From Pipra filicauda (lineage: Eukaryota; Chordata; Aves; Passeriformes; Pipridae), in the NCBI RefSeq assembly GCF_003945595.2, contig NW_024104084.1, positions 1,240,001 through 1,304,000 on the forward strand: a stretch of 64,000 bases of DNA, in the 5' to 3' direction. Made by a program: the position numbers and the translations under genes. The notes under the pieces are model-generated. The model did no database searches. It was not told where the DNA came from and saw only the letters and a program-made list of their open reading frames with translations. Below, piece after piece: positions 37,501-50,814 of this stretch (position 1 is the first letter of the stretch; each line of letters starts with the position of its first letter).

Positions 37501-38171
37501 GCTATGAGGAATAAGATCGTCACGACCTTGTGGAGGAGTCTCAATGAGATCCTTGTGATCATTCTGTTTGGCTCCAAGTCATATATATGCAGTAGCAATG
37601 TCTTCCTGTTTTCTCCCCAGCCATATTCCCAAGGGCAGTCAGGGAGACCACAAGGAAAATGAGCATTTTGTACAACTGCTGCTGATGTCCAATATTCACA
37701 TGTGGCACCTCCCTGTCACCAGAAAGGCGATCTAGTTTTTCATTTGTTACTGACTTGAATTTAATTCTGAGAAGTGCCCCTGAGGGGAGGAAAAAACACA
37801 AAACCCACCACCAAAAAAACCTGTGTCTCTCCCATTACTATCCCTTCGGTTATCCTATCCTCTAGTGCTGCAAGAGACCTGCCACTAGCAAATTCCCAAA
37901 CCATTCATTTATTTCCAGGGTTGTGCTCTGAAGCCTCATTCTTCAAACATAACAAATCCAACAGCTTCATGAGTTGAGCTATTGTGGATTTTTCCCTGTG
38001 ACTGCAAATGGGAATGGTCTGTACAAATGAAAGCCCAGATCTCTCTGCTATTACAAGTAAAAGAGTCTGGGTGAAATATCTGCTGAAGAATATATTTTAT
38101 GTGTTTTCTTTAACTGTCCATCCAAAAGTGCTGAGTGATGGTCGGGTGCTGTTAGGAGGCACTGATAATGG
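34561..38171. other. Intron after the first CR1, nothing recognised
   Basis: Holds A-runs near 35213-35232, 36905-36921 and 37313-37326 and a short ATA tract near 36022-36035. No gene, RNA gene or further mobile element recognised. Confidence 0.55.
36905..36921 (+). repeat. A17 homopolymer
   Basis: Pure A run in otherwise unique AT-rich sequence. No repeat body was recognised upstream of it. Confidence 0.9.
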
Positions 38172-38230
38172 CCTTACATTTATAAAGTACCAACCATCCA
38201 GATGGACTCCCAAAGTACTTTATAAACTTT
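38172..38230. repeat. Inverted-repeat element (TTTATAAAGTAC arms)
   Basis: A perfect 12-bp inverted repeat, TTTATAAAGTAC at 38179-38190 and GTACTTTATAAA at 38215-38226, encloses 24 bp with a smaller CCAT/ATGG stem inside. The text is that of a widespread old amniote repeat (tataaagtacc...ggatcccaaagtgctttataaa), so I read it as a remnant of a small palindromic transposon-like element. Confidence 0.55.
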
Positions 38231-41139
38231 ACTAACTGGTTGTTCCAGCTCCACACGTCACCTTATATCTATCCATCTGTTCACAGCTATAGCCTTATAC
38301 AGAGTATTTCTCCTACCACGAAAGGGTGGCTATTCCGGGTTTGGGATGTAACTGATGTTTAAGAGCTCACATCAATGTGGAGTAACAACTCCATGGCTTA
38401 GCCTTTGCTTCTCTTCCATACCTCTGTTGACTTCAGCATGAATTAAAACTAGGGAGCATGAAATGAAGCTGCTAAGGAATCAGGTCAAAAGAAAGACAAG
38501 GAGGTGATTTTTGTGCAGTAGAGCAGAGTAAGGCATCTCACTGCTGCCAGCTGCTTAGATGTAAAAGTTTACATAGATTGTGGGGAAGTTCACAAGTTCG
38601 TGGAAAATGTTGATCCCACACCCACCTCTGCCACAGAGATGTGCAATGGGTCTGGACACATTGCTGTCAGCAGCCCTAGACCTCTTCATGTCAGAGCTGG
38701 ATTTTGTGTGTCTGTGTGAATTTTCCCTATAACAATGTCCATGCAGAGGACCCAGCAGCAGGGCTCCTTGTTTAGGTGGTGACTCGCCCAACTGGACATC
38801 ATCAGGGGGGTGTTGGCTCTGTGATCTCTCACTGGCTTATTGAAAGGAATTTGCCCAGATTTTAATCCCTCTTTACCTCCTTGTACTGCTGTAAAGTCCT
38901 GAGTTGAAGCTGCGATTGCACCAGTACAGAACAGGGAGACAGTAGCTGGGGCAATCAGTTTGCAGTTAAAATACCTAGTCAGGGACTAATGAAGGAAAAG
39001 ACACAGTGAAGGGAGAAGGAGGCAGTGAGGGTGTATTGCTACTCTCCCCAGGTGAGATGGAAAAGGTTTACCCAGTGCTTCCTCATCCCAGAAATTTTTA
39101 AACAAGGAGCACACGTGTCACTTCAAACAGCCCTTTGACAGTTCAGTTCACATTTGGTTTGGGTTTAGATCAAAATTAGATTCTGTTAAATTCCAGTTTG
39201 CATGTGGCTGTAGGAGGCATTTAGATTAGGCAGCCTCTGCTCTCCTGAAATATACCCAAAGATCTGACATGATCGTGCCTGGGCAGACTATGATTTTTTT
39301 TTTTTCTTTTTAGTCCAGAGGATATGTTCAGACAGCAATCTATATTTGTGCGAAATTAGGGTCCATTCAGCACCCTGTAAAAAATCTGAACTAAAAGATT
39401 AATTGTTAGCCATGATTACCATATTATTTATTATTGTGTGATGTTGAGACTATGTTTGGAACAGATGGGAATCCAATTAGCTTAGTTCTGCCTTTGTCCG
39501 TTGGATAAGACATTAATTTCAGGGCCACTCTCCACCTTGTCTGAATAGCTTCAAGAAAAGAAATATGCTTATGGAACTTTGTGTTTTTGAGACTGTTTGT
39601 CACATATATTTTGTTTTCTCATGAAAGGACACTACTGGCTGCTAAGCAACAGAATAGTTGTGTTTACATGTACATTTATCTATATATATGCACATACAGG
39701 CAGACACGGGGAGTTGTTTACTCAAGGACAAGAGTCCTCATCAGGCTGACTTTCAACTGAGAGTAATTCTATTAATTAGGGCTGCAGTCACCATCCCCCT
39801 TCTGCTTCCCCCACCTTACCCCTCCTTTTCTTTCCTCTGTTGCAACTATTACTATTTTTAATTAACGTGCCAAAATGTTCACTTCTAACTATAACAAGAA
39901 AAGAGAAAGACAAAAGGGCAGAAGCAGGGAGAGGAGCTCTGGAGAGAAAGACAATTTGTTTGACTAACCCTTTCAGAAAAAGACAGGCATGTCAATGATT
40001 TCTCTTCAGGATTGTATCCCATAACCAGGGGAGGGTGCAGAAAAGCTTTTTAATGGGCTTTTCTCCCAGCCAGGAATAATCATGCCTTCAGAGAAGTCTT
40101 AGAGCAGCCTTCTGCTTGGAGGCAGTTCTGTTGCACATCTCAGTGGTATTTCTTTTTTTCCTTTTTAACCTCTCCCTTTTTTTTTTCTATTTTTTAAGGT
40201 GTTATGAATCCTTAGTCTAGGAATTATCTCTCAGTCCATCTATATATTTTGTACTGTATTGATCATTAGGTTATTTCTCCATCACAAATCCCTATCCCTG
40301 GATTTTAAATGTTGCAACTTTTGATGTAATCTCCATACTTCAAAACTGATATCCAGACATCAAAGTAAATGTTTAGGGTTCAAGGTTGCCTCTCTGTTCT
40401 TCATCTTTAAAACAGTTTAAAATGATTAATTGAATATCTGTGAAGGGGAAAGGTGATTAAGGTTGTTCATTGTAGGGAAAATGAGGTATAAACGACCATA
40501 CTGGGGTTGAGATGTAAACAGCATCCACACTGGAAAAAATGTTGATTGAAATTGGACATGTATGAATATGAAACTTGGCTTTTCAGCCACAACAGGCACT
40601 ATGAAATGCATGCCTTCATTGTTGCTGTTTTATTTAAGCTGATGTTGTTTGGGTCTTGATGAAATACCAGGGGAGGTGAGTTCAGGAAAGAAAATCAGCT
40701 TTTAACTAAAGGAATAATGGCTTTGCATTTTCAAATGTTAACATTCTGTATGGATGACAATAATAATAATAGCTAAATGCTTGCCAGGAACGGGAAAAAA
40801 TAATTTGCAGGTTTAAGTCTTATGTTGAATATTTCTCCTCCTCAGCCTCTTCCCTAACCCTTCCCAAAATATGTGTGGGGAAACTAAAAGCATCAGAAAC
40901 TGGTGTGTTTGGAGCCCTGTCCTTTCCAGTTCTGAGTGTGAGTTTTTAAATCCTCCAGCTGGCATCTGCCAGCCTTTCAAGACAAGCTGTGGATCTGGAG
41001 CCCACCGCTCCAGAGGTCTCTGATTCAAACTCAGTGGCTTTGTCAAGAGGGTGGTGACTACTTTTGCACGCACACAAATTGGCAGTTTTCTGAACCACTG
41101 TGCGGCAGAAATCCTTGACTCCCATTCATATGCGTCAGG
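38231..41139. other. Intron, nothing recognised
   Basis: Unique sequence with T-rich runs near 39295-39310 and 40151-40195 and an AATAATAAT run near 40759. No exon or element recognised. Confidence 0.55.
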
Positions 41140-41420
41140 CGCTGTCTCTCATTTCAAATGACATCGGCTTATTTGACTTTCAAATGAGAAAACTAAGTAT
41201 CGTGAACAGATGAAGAGATAATCAAAACATCTTTGTTCAGGTTTTTGGAAACTGGTTTTGAAAACTGAAACTCCTGAGCCGCTCTGCCAGTTCTCACAAT
41301 ATTTCTATCATTAAAAAACAACAACAATAATATTTGCTAATCGGTTTCCTAAATCTCCTGCCTTTGGAGGCATGTGAATTGGTGCTGATTCACCTTAATA
41401 ATAATTAAATGTAACTTATG
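41140..41420. promoter_or_regulatory. Conserved-element-like AT-rich block
   Basis: Contains ACATCGGCTTATTTGAC, AGTATCGTGAACAG, ACAACAACAATAATATTTGC, GCTAATCGG, CTTAATAATAATTAAATG. Unique and mostly repeat-free apart from a short ACA run. Texture typical of deeply conserved elements in neural genes; not proven. Confidence 0.25.
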
Positions 41421-44400
41421 TTTCTATCAACCCATATTTGTAGAAAAGCTTGAACAACATTTACTTTCAAATGAAGAATTCAAAATCTGAGCTATTTCTA
41501 AGCCAAGCCTCAGAGCTGACAACAGAATTGCAGGAGGCACTCTTGCTTTGATAGCATTGGCATAAAATCAAAAGTAAAATAAAAAAGGGGGAAACACACG
41601 ATCGTGAAAGACATTCCTGGTTCAGCAAGTTTGATCCCTTGCCACTGCATGAACTTGTCAAGGTCCATCTGAACATGTTCTTGTATCTTGCTCCTCAGTT
41701 TTTCTGCTGGGTTAGGACTGCATAGTGTTGATGAGAGATAATCCTTCTCCTAATTTCTAGGCTAAATATATTCATAGCTGGTTGGTTTATTTCCTCATCC
41801 CAAAGAATTTATATTAATGATTGCCTAATTGTTAATTCACCCTTTGTAATTATTCTTAACTATAAGTTGCATTTTCTCTCCCTTTTTGCATATTTGAATT
41901 GTTATCTATGCATATTCACTCTCCAGGCTGTTTTGGTGAGTTATGATTGATCAGCAAAATCATATGGTGAATGTGTTCAATAAGCAGACACATATCTGTG
42001 TGAAACTGGAACACACAGCTTCCTTTAATATTTGTATATATCTTGGAAATTGGGGGCTTTTTTTGAATATTCATTGCTATAGAGCACAACTGTTTAAATG
42101 TTCTTAGAAAGTGCACAAAATAGGTAAAGAAAAAATTATAAGCAATTCAGTCCTGTTGTTTGAATACAGAATTTACTGTCTACCATGGCTCTTACCATGT
42201 TACCTTCCAAAATGGCTGCATTCAGCAATACCATGCAGGAATTTCTTATGAATTCAACATCCTGTAAAGTACCACAGGACATTTTGGGATGTGGTTGTGG
42301 GTGTAGTTTGGTTTTGTCTAGACTGGTATTTTTTAAATAAACATCGGGGAATGGAATATCCTCAAGATAATAACATTTCATAAGGATGGGTGGATGCTGT
42401 CGAGATAAGAAGGACTAGCAGCATTTCCTAAGGGATTTCAGTGTCTTTGCCAGGCAATTCCAGAACTTCAGGCCTTGTTTGCTTATGTTTTTAGTTTAAT
42501 TATCCGGAGTGAAAGGACATCTTTGCTTTGTATTTGAACAGCAACACATCACCTGCCCTCTCTAACCTCAGCTAACAGCATTATCTCCTCAGGTCAAGTG
42601 AGAAAGGCCAGTGCTCTTGTTGCTGTGGGTGACAGGTTCAAACCCTTATAATCATCCATGACAGCACTTGTTATACTTCTTTTTTTATGAGACTTTTTCA
42701 ACCTCTCTCTTTCAGCTCCTTTATACCGCAAGTCTTTGGTTCTTACTTTTCATTTTACATAATTTCCCTCATCCTTCATCGGCAGTTTTGTACTTCAATA
42801 TTCTTGTAAGCCTTGAACAGTTTTCCTTCAGGATTTAATTCACATGTTAATGGTCAAACTTTCAAATCCATAGTGTTAATCTGGATTTGAGGTAAAGCCA
42901 GAAGCAAGCACACACAGATCTCTCCTGCTTGGCATCTTTTTCTCCAGCCAGGGAGCTGGAGAAAGGCACACAAACACAAATGCACACACACCCAGGGCAC
43001 AGACATGTCCTGGTCCTTCAGCTCTATCTTCAGCACTATCAAAATTATGAAGCAGCCACCTTAATCCTGCTCGCTCATCACAAGGCCCTCTTGTTCCTGC
43101 AGATCTGCAGCTACTGGCCTCTTGTCTTGGAGGTGAAGTAAATAAAAGAAAGACAAAAGAAAAAAAAACAAAACGACACATTTCTACTCTTGCATAAGCT
43201 TCACACTAACCTCCTTGTTATTGTTATGTGATTTAAGGTGCTGTTTGGCAATGAAAAAGTCACAGTGACAATAAGATGATCTCTGGCTTTGGCAATTCCT
43301 GGCAAATTATTGTGCATCTCTGATTGGACACAGCTTCTCTCACTTTCTGCTTAGAATGGGGCATGCTGATACCTTGGATCAAAGGGTGAAGTATCCCAGG
43401 GTAATCCCTTACGTTCACTAATAGTGTTTTGTTAACTGATACAGGGCCTTCTCCCCAAGATTCTCTCTTGCCATTACCTCTACTTTGGCTGGGGTTTGCT
43501 CTGCAAGGAGCAAAGGGAGGCATAAATGTGAGATTTGACATTTTCTAGCCAGGAAAGAAAGGATATCTCAGGAATTGCACTGGCTGGCAGAACTCCACTT
43601 GCTGGTACCTCGTCTGAGCTGTTGGATGGAGACACACCAGGGAGAATATCAGTACGAAACAGACAGGTGATGCTGGAGGGGATGAGGGCACTGGAGAGAT
43701 AGCATGCTTTGGTGAAGGCTGTTCCCAGGATAGGGTGTCAGCATGGTCTTCTTGGGAATGAACGTGATCCGATCTTCCTGTGGAAAGTGAAGTTCGACCA
43801 CATGAATGAAGTCTGCTACTTTGCAGTGGGTGAGGAGATTTTGTTGCCTGTGCCACCACATCGTTGTTTGTGTCAGGAGGTAGTGTGTTGCATTATGTTG
43901 TTCCTGTTCTGTTGTTTTAATCTTTCACAGAAGATTATATAAAACAGCCTCTCCATGAACCAGAACACATCTCTGGGGAACATGATGACAACATCCATAT
44001 CTTAAAAAGCCATAAAGTAGAGACGCACTGTAGGAAGTAGTCATTCCCAGTAATAAGTGCAGTATGACATCCAGGAAAGATACCCTATTGTGACAAGTTT
44101 GAACACTAGTGCAAATCTGAAGAAAAGTACATTTAAAACCACAGATATTGCCAAGCTTGTTATTTTAAAGGATTTTCTTTCCCTAAATTACTCCTGCAAC
44201 CAGAACAAAGCCCTTTAACCCCTTGCAGACCACAGCCCTTTACTGATGCTCCTCAGCTGTGAATCTTAAACTGATTCCTCTTGAAGCCTGCATCACATCC
44301 TCCCTTGAAATAGCAGCTCCCCTGCATTTTGCAGGACTAGTACATTGGTGTACTCCAGCCTATGTGGACCCTGACCTTGATGGGTGAACAAGCTAATAAA

Positions 44401-44949
44401 GGGTCTTCTTCTTCCCTGATCTCACGCAGAGATTAATTTCTGGACTATATATAGTAGATGTGAGGCCTGATAGCAGGCTTCTTTCAGGTCTTGCAGGAAC
44501 TGAAGAGAGGCTAACCAGAGTTCTATGACTGCTCATTCACTGAGGGACAGAAACAGTCTTTAACTTTACATTTGCAAAGTGTGCTGCATCCCACAGCAGG
44601 GTACTCGTTAGGTATTGCTGCACTTGTACCTGGAGGTGCAATCCTGCTGCATCACCCATGCTGCAGCCCTGGAGATGGAGTGGGAAAGAGTTTTCTTTCT
44701 GTGCTACTCCACTAATCTGTTAGGAGAATTCAGGCCACTGAGCTTTAACTTGTACCTTGGGCCGCACTTAGAGAGCTGAAATGTCACCTATATCCCTGCA
44801 GCTAGTTAGTGAAAGAACAAGAGACTCCCAAGTGTGATTGAGAGTGCCTAAGCAGGGTGATGTGCAGGGTACTGTTTAGAGCCAGCAAATGGAAAGCCCT
44901 GGGCACAGTGCAGGTCAGCCTTTCTAAATATGATGCTGTGTGCCTCAGT
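41421..44949. other. Intron, nothing recognised up to the palindrome
   Basis: Unique sequence; a CACA-rich patch lies at 42966-42990 and an A-rich run near 43159-43173. No gene or mobile element recognised. Confidence 0.55.
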
Positions 44950-44975
44950 TTCCCCTCACTGATCAGTGAGGGGAA
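44950..44975. repeat. Perfect 26-bp palindrome
   Basis: The arm TTCCCCTCACTGA is followed directly by its reverse complement TCAGTGAGGGGAA with no spacer; the next pair outward (T/T) mismatches. The left flank GTGCCTCAG plus the arm also resembles the MIR core text 'gtgcctcagtttccc', so the palindrome may have arisen within a MIR-like fossil. Confidence 0.95.
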
Positions 44976-47900
44976 TTATGCCAGCATCCACTGCCCTCGG
45001 TTGGGTTTTGTAAATGAACTCTGGGACCAATAAGTCAATAGATCCTGGAGAAGCGGCACTATTACAACCATCTAAGGCAAGGGAAAGCACATTCCCAAGC
45101 AGGGGCAGTGTGGAAGGCCTAATGAACACTAAGCAGAGCACTTGTTTCACTCTGGCTTTGTCACTGCTGGGCAGCCTTGTCCTGACAGAGCTCCTGTCCA
45201 ACCAGGGACGTACATCCATTCATCATTAGTCCTAATGCAAGCTTGGGAGTTTTAAAGCCAGGGCTAAATCAGACCATCTTAATTTGCAGGCTTAATGCAT
45301 TGCATATTACCCATATCCTTCCTATGGGATTTATCTTGATTAAGTGCTAATTTGTAACTGGTGGTATACCCAGTGAAGTGAGTGATGAGAAGGGTGCCTG
45401 GGTAGAGAGTCTGTGTTTTGGCAGTGGTGCAGACTGGGGATGGAAAGTGCTGTTCCCACTGCAGACACAGAGGCAGGCAGCACGTTTTATGCACATTCCC
45501 ATCAGCCTAACTGTCCAGAAAGGTTTAACTTGGGTTATTCTTCAGCTGTGATGGAAGCCAGAGGTCTGACCTAAGAGGGAGGTGACCAGTCCTATAAAGG
45601 CTTCTGGCTGTACTTAAAAAGTCTACCCCTGTGCTGTTGAACAGCCCTGTCTGGGCAGAACAGTACAGGTCAGAACAGGTGTAGATGCTTCAGATAACCA
45701 GGCATGGGCAGCTGTTTACATACCCCAGCCTGGACATCTTTGGTTGCCTATTGAATCCCTCCTATCCATGCCCAGAGCTGAGCTGCCTGCCCCATCCCCT
45801 GCAGCCCCTGCCCAGCCCTCTATCTCACTGCTTCTGCTCTGTGACCACCAAGAACCTGCTGGTAAAATGAGACCATTTTAAGCATAATAATCATAATCCT
45901 GATTTGACCACAAAACAGCTGGCAGAGCCTATCAGCAACATGAAAAAGTCTTTTTAAATTGGGCAGGGCTTTTCCAAGGAGCTCTATTTCAGGATACTTT
46001 TTCTCTACTGACCTTCATTTTGGAGTCAGAAACAAACCTTCCACCTTCACTAGACACACCAAATCTCAGATCAATCTACATCAGCATGTAGATTTTACAG
46101 GGTTTGAGGAGAAGTGACCTTTAAGCAGAAATGAGTTCTCAACTCTTGCTATCACAGCACTGGCATTTCACTAAAATAAAAGCCTTTATTTCATCTGGCA
46201 CTTTGGTATCTGAAACTGTGTCTGGTTCAGAAATCACCTGTCCCCCCCAGTTCATAAAAGCATACTGAATGTGTGCTTTAAACAAGTCTTACACATAGAA
46301 ACACACATAGAGAAGTCAGGTGAAGCTGTTTCATAGGCCTTTTTTACACGAGAGTAAAATGAAACTTTATTCAACTTTCTTTGCTGTGGTAATAGTAAAC
46401 GTAAAGAAGGCATTCAAAAGTCTTAGTTTCTCTTTTAAACTGAACAAAAGTGTTCCAAATTAGCATTTATACTTTTGGTTGTTTTTCCTAACACTGAAAA
46501 TAGTGGACAGTTTCTCAGCTGATGGGTACTGCTTCCTTTTACTTGAGTAACTAATGACAGCAGTTGAAGAGGAAGGGGGGCTTTGTGTAGAAAGAAGTTA
46601 ATTAATTTCAGGGGTTTTAATCTCTTTTCTTTTGTACCAAACCATAAAACAAAAATTCTTCAGGAGCCAGAACATGTACCTCCAGTAATCGAAAGAGAGG
46701 CAAGGATCTGACTAATAGATATTACGTTCCATTATATGGTCTTGAAGTCAATAAACATTAGGTTACCTTCATGCAGTGAAAAAAGACCAGATTTATTAAA
46801 AAATCTTATCTGGAGGGTTTGCATTTCAATAGGATGTGAATTTGCATATTTTAACAATAACCTCCCATCATTCTGTCTGATCTGTGCTCAGTTGGCCATA
46901 CAGATCACTTTATCTTGAATAGATTATCACCGGTTTAATAAACCCTTCATAATATGCAGGTATAACAATGGTACTTCATTGGATAAAGAAGGTATTAAAG
47001 TTCTTTTTCTGGAAATAGGGGTGGCCCAGCTAGTGATTAACTTTATACCTCTGTACATCCCTGTGCTGAATACCGATTGAAGGAGAGTATTCCCATTATT
47101 CACATTCAAAACGGACCAGCTCTTCAGAGCTCTCGTTAACTCTTCCTTGCCCATGGCAGCTGTGCTGACGTGGGAGTTAACAAAGGCGAGGCTGCAGAGA
47201 TGTTATCTCCATCACTGTCCACTACCTGAAACATCAGGAAAAGCCAGCACTCTGCCCCCAAGCTGAGTCCTTCTCAATGCACAGTGTGATCAGTGTCGAG
47301 ATGTTTCATGAGGAAGGCACTGTCTTAGTGCTAGAGGGAAGTAGGGTCAATGCACTGCTCAGCAAAGGGCCAAAAAGGCACCTAGGCAGAAATCTTAGAT
47401 AACTTGTTTTCAATGAAACAGCAGCATTATTCTTCCTTGTCTCCTTTCCTAGGCTTTGAATTCCTGTCTGCTTCCACTTTCCCCACAGACACTCATTTTC
47501 CACTCATTGCCTTTTCACAAGAGATGGGTCCATCCCACAGCTCCTGTGTCCTGGCTTGTCATCTCAAAATGTTTGTTTGGGAGCAGCATGCTCAGACCCT
47601 CTGCAGAAGCACCAAAGAGTCTCTGCCAAACCACAGGGCTAGCTTTTGCCTCCTGCAGTTTCCACAGAGACAGACTATTATTTACATATACCTGCAGTTC
47701 CAGGCTCCTGACCGCTCTTCTCATGAGACACAGGGCAGACCATTAGTACCAGTGCAGTAGTGACAGGGGCAAATATAATTTTCATGGGGTCCTGCAATTT
47801 TTGATTTCTTCATTTCTGTTTCTTTGTTGATATTTGCACCCTGACTTATAAAAAACCTGATACTCTTCCTCTCCTGGGTACTCAGTACAGAGCAGGCAGC

Positions 47901-48229
47901 TGTGAGCATTAACTCTCCACACACAGAGCTTAGACAACCCGCAGGCTACTGTGGCATTAAGCCCGAGCTTGTAGACCTTAATGAGAGATAATGTTTGCTC
48001 AGGACGGCTCTGTGGTCACGCAGCCCTGGGATCTGGACTGCCTCACATCTGACCAGCTGGGAGCACAAGAATAATGAATTTTGGGGCTGAATGCACATGC
48101 ATGTATGAGAGAGAGAGAGAATGTCACACATGCGTTCCCCAAGACACTCTTGAGTGCAACTAGAACTTTTCACACTCCCTCCCTCCCCTGTTTTCTTTTT
48201 CTCTGCTCAAGCTGTGTTCGTGCTTGCTT
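44976..48229. other. Intron, nothing recognised
   Basis: Unique sequence; GA-repeat of about 6 units near 48106-48120. No exon or mobile element recognised. Confidence 0.55.
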
Positions 48230-48545
48230 TTCCAAAGCTCCCATCAGGAGCTTTTTACTTTGCGAGAGCCAACATGCCGGTGTGCTGCCTGACAGTGGGA
48301 GCACAGCAAGGCTAGTGAATAATGGAAAGTTATTGACCTATAATAACCTGGCATTATTGACCATAAATGATTTAGTTAAAGCACACACACACACACACAC
48401 ACACACATATGCAGGCACACCACCTCACATGAAGGAGCTGAATTTTGAATTCCCTTTGTTCAGCGCAGGCTCAACGGAGCTTACTGCAGGGGCATTTTGG
48501 CCTGGCATGAAATTAATGTTTATTGAAATATCTCTGATGTTCCTC
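48230..48545. promoter_or_regulatory. Enhancer-like block split by a CA repeat
   Basis: Left part has TTTGCGAGAGCCAACATGCC, then two copies of TTATTGACC, one followed by TATAATAACC and one by ATAAATGATTTAG. The right part has CAGCGCAGGCTCAACGGAGC and GAAATTAATGTTTATTG. A CA13 run at 48382-48407 separates them. TGACC half-sites and TAAAT words suggest nuclear receptor or homeodomain input; inferred. Confidence 0.25.
48382..48407. repeat. (CA)13 dinucleotide repeat
   Basis: An uninterrupted CA run of 13 units, flanked by ATATGCAGGCACACCACC. It sits inside a block that otherwise looks enhancer-like. Confidence 0.95.
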
Positions 48546-50278
48546 TAAATAAGATTCTTGTTGGGAACAAGCACAATACCTGGAGCCACAAACAGGTTGT
48601 CCTGAGTCTTTACTTGAGAGTCCCTGAGAGCACAAACCTTTCCTGAACTCCAGAAAAGTTCACAGATTTTAAGGCTGAGGAGGACAATTTTCATCAAGCA
48701 GCCTGACCCCTGCCATAAGGCAGTCTAGAATCTAACAACTACCAGGACCAATAACCTGCCACCCAACCAGAGCACAACATATAGGGAGAAAGAAAAACAT
48801 CCACTTTTGATGTTAGACTTCCCACTCTCCTATTATTTTTTGTTTCTGCTGAACCAGCTCTTCCCCCCTGAAGTGCTGACATCAGCTCCTTTGGAGCCAC
48901 AAAGTGTCGGTCCCCCTGCTGGAAAACATTCTCAGGGTTCGTGGTTCCTGTCATGTGGTTGGATCTCCCCCATCAGGCACCCTCCCCAAGTACCATCTCT
49001 GATGAAACCCCGACACCTTCCTGTTCCTGAATGGAGGCCTGTGGAAGTGCACACATCTGACCTGGTGAGCTTGGCTGGGTCAGATAAAGATGTGAGTCAG
49101 TAACTGCTTAGTTGAGCCAGATTTCTCAACAAGGTATAAGCCCAGCCACTAGCACAATTGCCATATGCCCTCCTAAACTGCCAGTGTTTGTGTCAGCATC
49201 TGAATTTTATGACTGGCCCTTATTATAGAAAGTTTCTGCCCAGCCTCTTATAGACGAAACTTTGCAGCTTGGACCTGTTCCTTGTTATCTATCAGTGCTC
49301 TACCAACAGCCATAAAAGCTTCTCGTTAGCTTTGTGGGTAGTGTTCTTTAGGTACAGAATAGCCAGGCTAGCTGTGCCTGGCCTTCTTTGTTTTCTCAGG
49401 GTCAGTTGGATGAAAGAAAGGATTGCTTTGGTTTCAGATTTGCCTGACTTGGAGCTCTTGAGAGATGATGCAAAAACAAAATTTTAGCTCTCAGTGGCAC
49501 TGACCCATGGTACAGAAGCAGCTAGGACCTGGTACTTACAGCACAGAAGAGTGTCAAGAGGGAGGGATTCTTTCCCTTTCTTTTCAGGGCAATTTTTTGC
49601 TACTGACTCCAGCACTTAGTGGAAGCACCTGGAGCTGCTCCCGCAGTCCAAAATCACTGCAGACAGGCAATCACTGGAGTCAAAGGTGCGATCCAGTCTG
49701 TGTACTGAAGTAACTAACTTTTGAGTACATTTTAAGTACCTAATGAAGCAGGCTTCCCGGAGTAAATCCTTAATTTCTCCATCTAGGAAATTGGGTTTGC
49801 ATAATTTAGTTGTTTAAATTTAGGCAGCCAAGAGCTCCCTCTGGAGGTCTCCAAGCAGCCCGTTCCTCTGCGTGGGCACGGCCAGGCACTTGCTTCAGAA
49901 TGGCAATTTCACGAAATACCTGTGATTTCCGTACAAGTTAAGACTTTCCATTTAGCAAATAGGATCATTCCCCCCAGCCTACAAAGTTTTCCAATTTTTC
50001 TTCCACTATTAGAGCTAAATTAGAGGGCAGAGACATCTGGAAAGAAACAATAGAGTTTCTCTCTAAAATCAGGCAAGGTGCATGATATCCTAGGGTAGAG
50101 CCTCCTTGTCTCTGTGAGCAGTGGCAGAAGCCCAGAGTCTTATCTGTATGTGCACACCATTGCTTATTTGTGCATACCGCTGAGACCAGCCCAAAATATC
50201 TGACTACAGCTGTACATGACACCAGACCATAACTTTGTCGTGGAGGGGCAGAGGATGGGAGTGCTGATCTCCTCTCTC
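48546..50278. other. Intron up to the second CR1, nothing recognised
   Basis: Unique sequence. I could not extend the CR1 copy upstream of about 50279. Confidence 0.55.
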
Positions 50279-50530
50279 TGGTCACCAGAGACAGGGACAT
50301 GGAAATTCAATAAATCTACATCAGGGGAGGTTCAGCCTGGACATTAGGAAAAGGTTCTTGTCTGAGTGGATCACTGGAACAGGCTCACCCGAGCATCCAA
50401 GTTCAGGGAGCATCTAAACAATGCTCCTAGTCAAACGGACCAGTCTTAGGTAGCCCGGCAAGGAGCAGGGATTTGGACATAATAATTCTTATGAGTCCCT
50501 TCCAGTTTAAGATTTTCTGTGATTCCATGT
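50279..50530 (+). mobile_element. CR1 LINE, 3' end fragment, diverged
   Basis: Recognisable blocks in order are GGTCACCAGAGACAGGGACA, CATCAGGGGAGGTTCAGCCT, GGACATTAGGAAAAGGTTCT, CACTGGAACAGGCTC, ACAATGCTC, then ATTCTTATGAGTCCCTTCCA and a decayed TTTCTGTGATTCCATG tail. This is the CR1 subtype whose tail reads GATGATCCTCATGGGTCCCTTCCAACTC. It is 5' truncated and clearly older than its consensus; the terminal microsatellite is reduced to two units. Confidence 0.88.
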
Positions 50531-50814
50531 CTTTCAGCTCTGTCCTTCCTTCTTTTCTGTATAACTGACTATATACAGGCATTATCTGCGCCTTGATACC
50601 TTGGATTTATGCAGCTTCTAACAAATATAAATTCCCCTTTGCACACACCCCATTTAATCAAAACCTTGCTGGTTTAAGCAGTCTGTTTTATTAAATTACC
50701 AACCTATGAAGCCATTAACTCAATTAGAAGCAGCAGTTCTGTAGTCTTGAACAACCAAGGGGTGATATTGCAGTGGTATACGTTATGAAGGTATGGCACG
50801 TTATAATAACACTG

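Noticed and set aside
48081..48548. 155-codon plus-strand frame with a THTHTH run
   Set aside because: The run is the CA repeat translated; the remainder has no recognisable domain.
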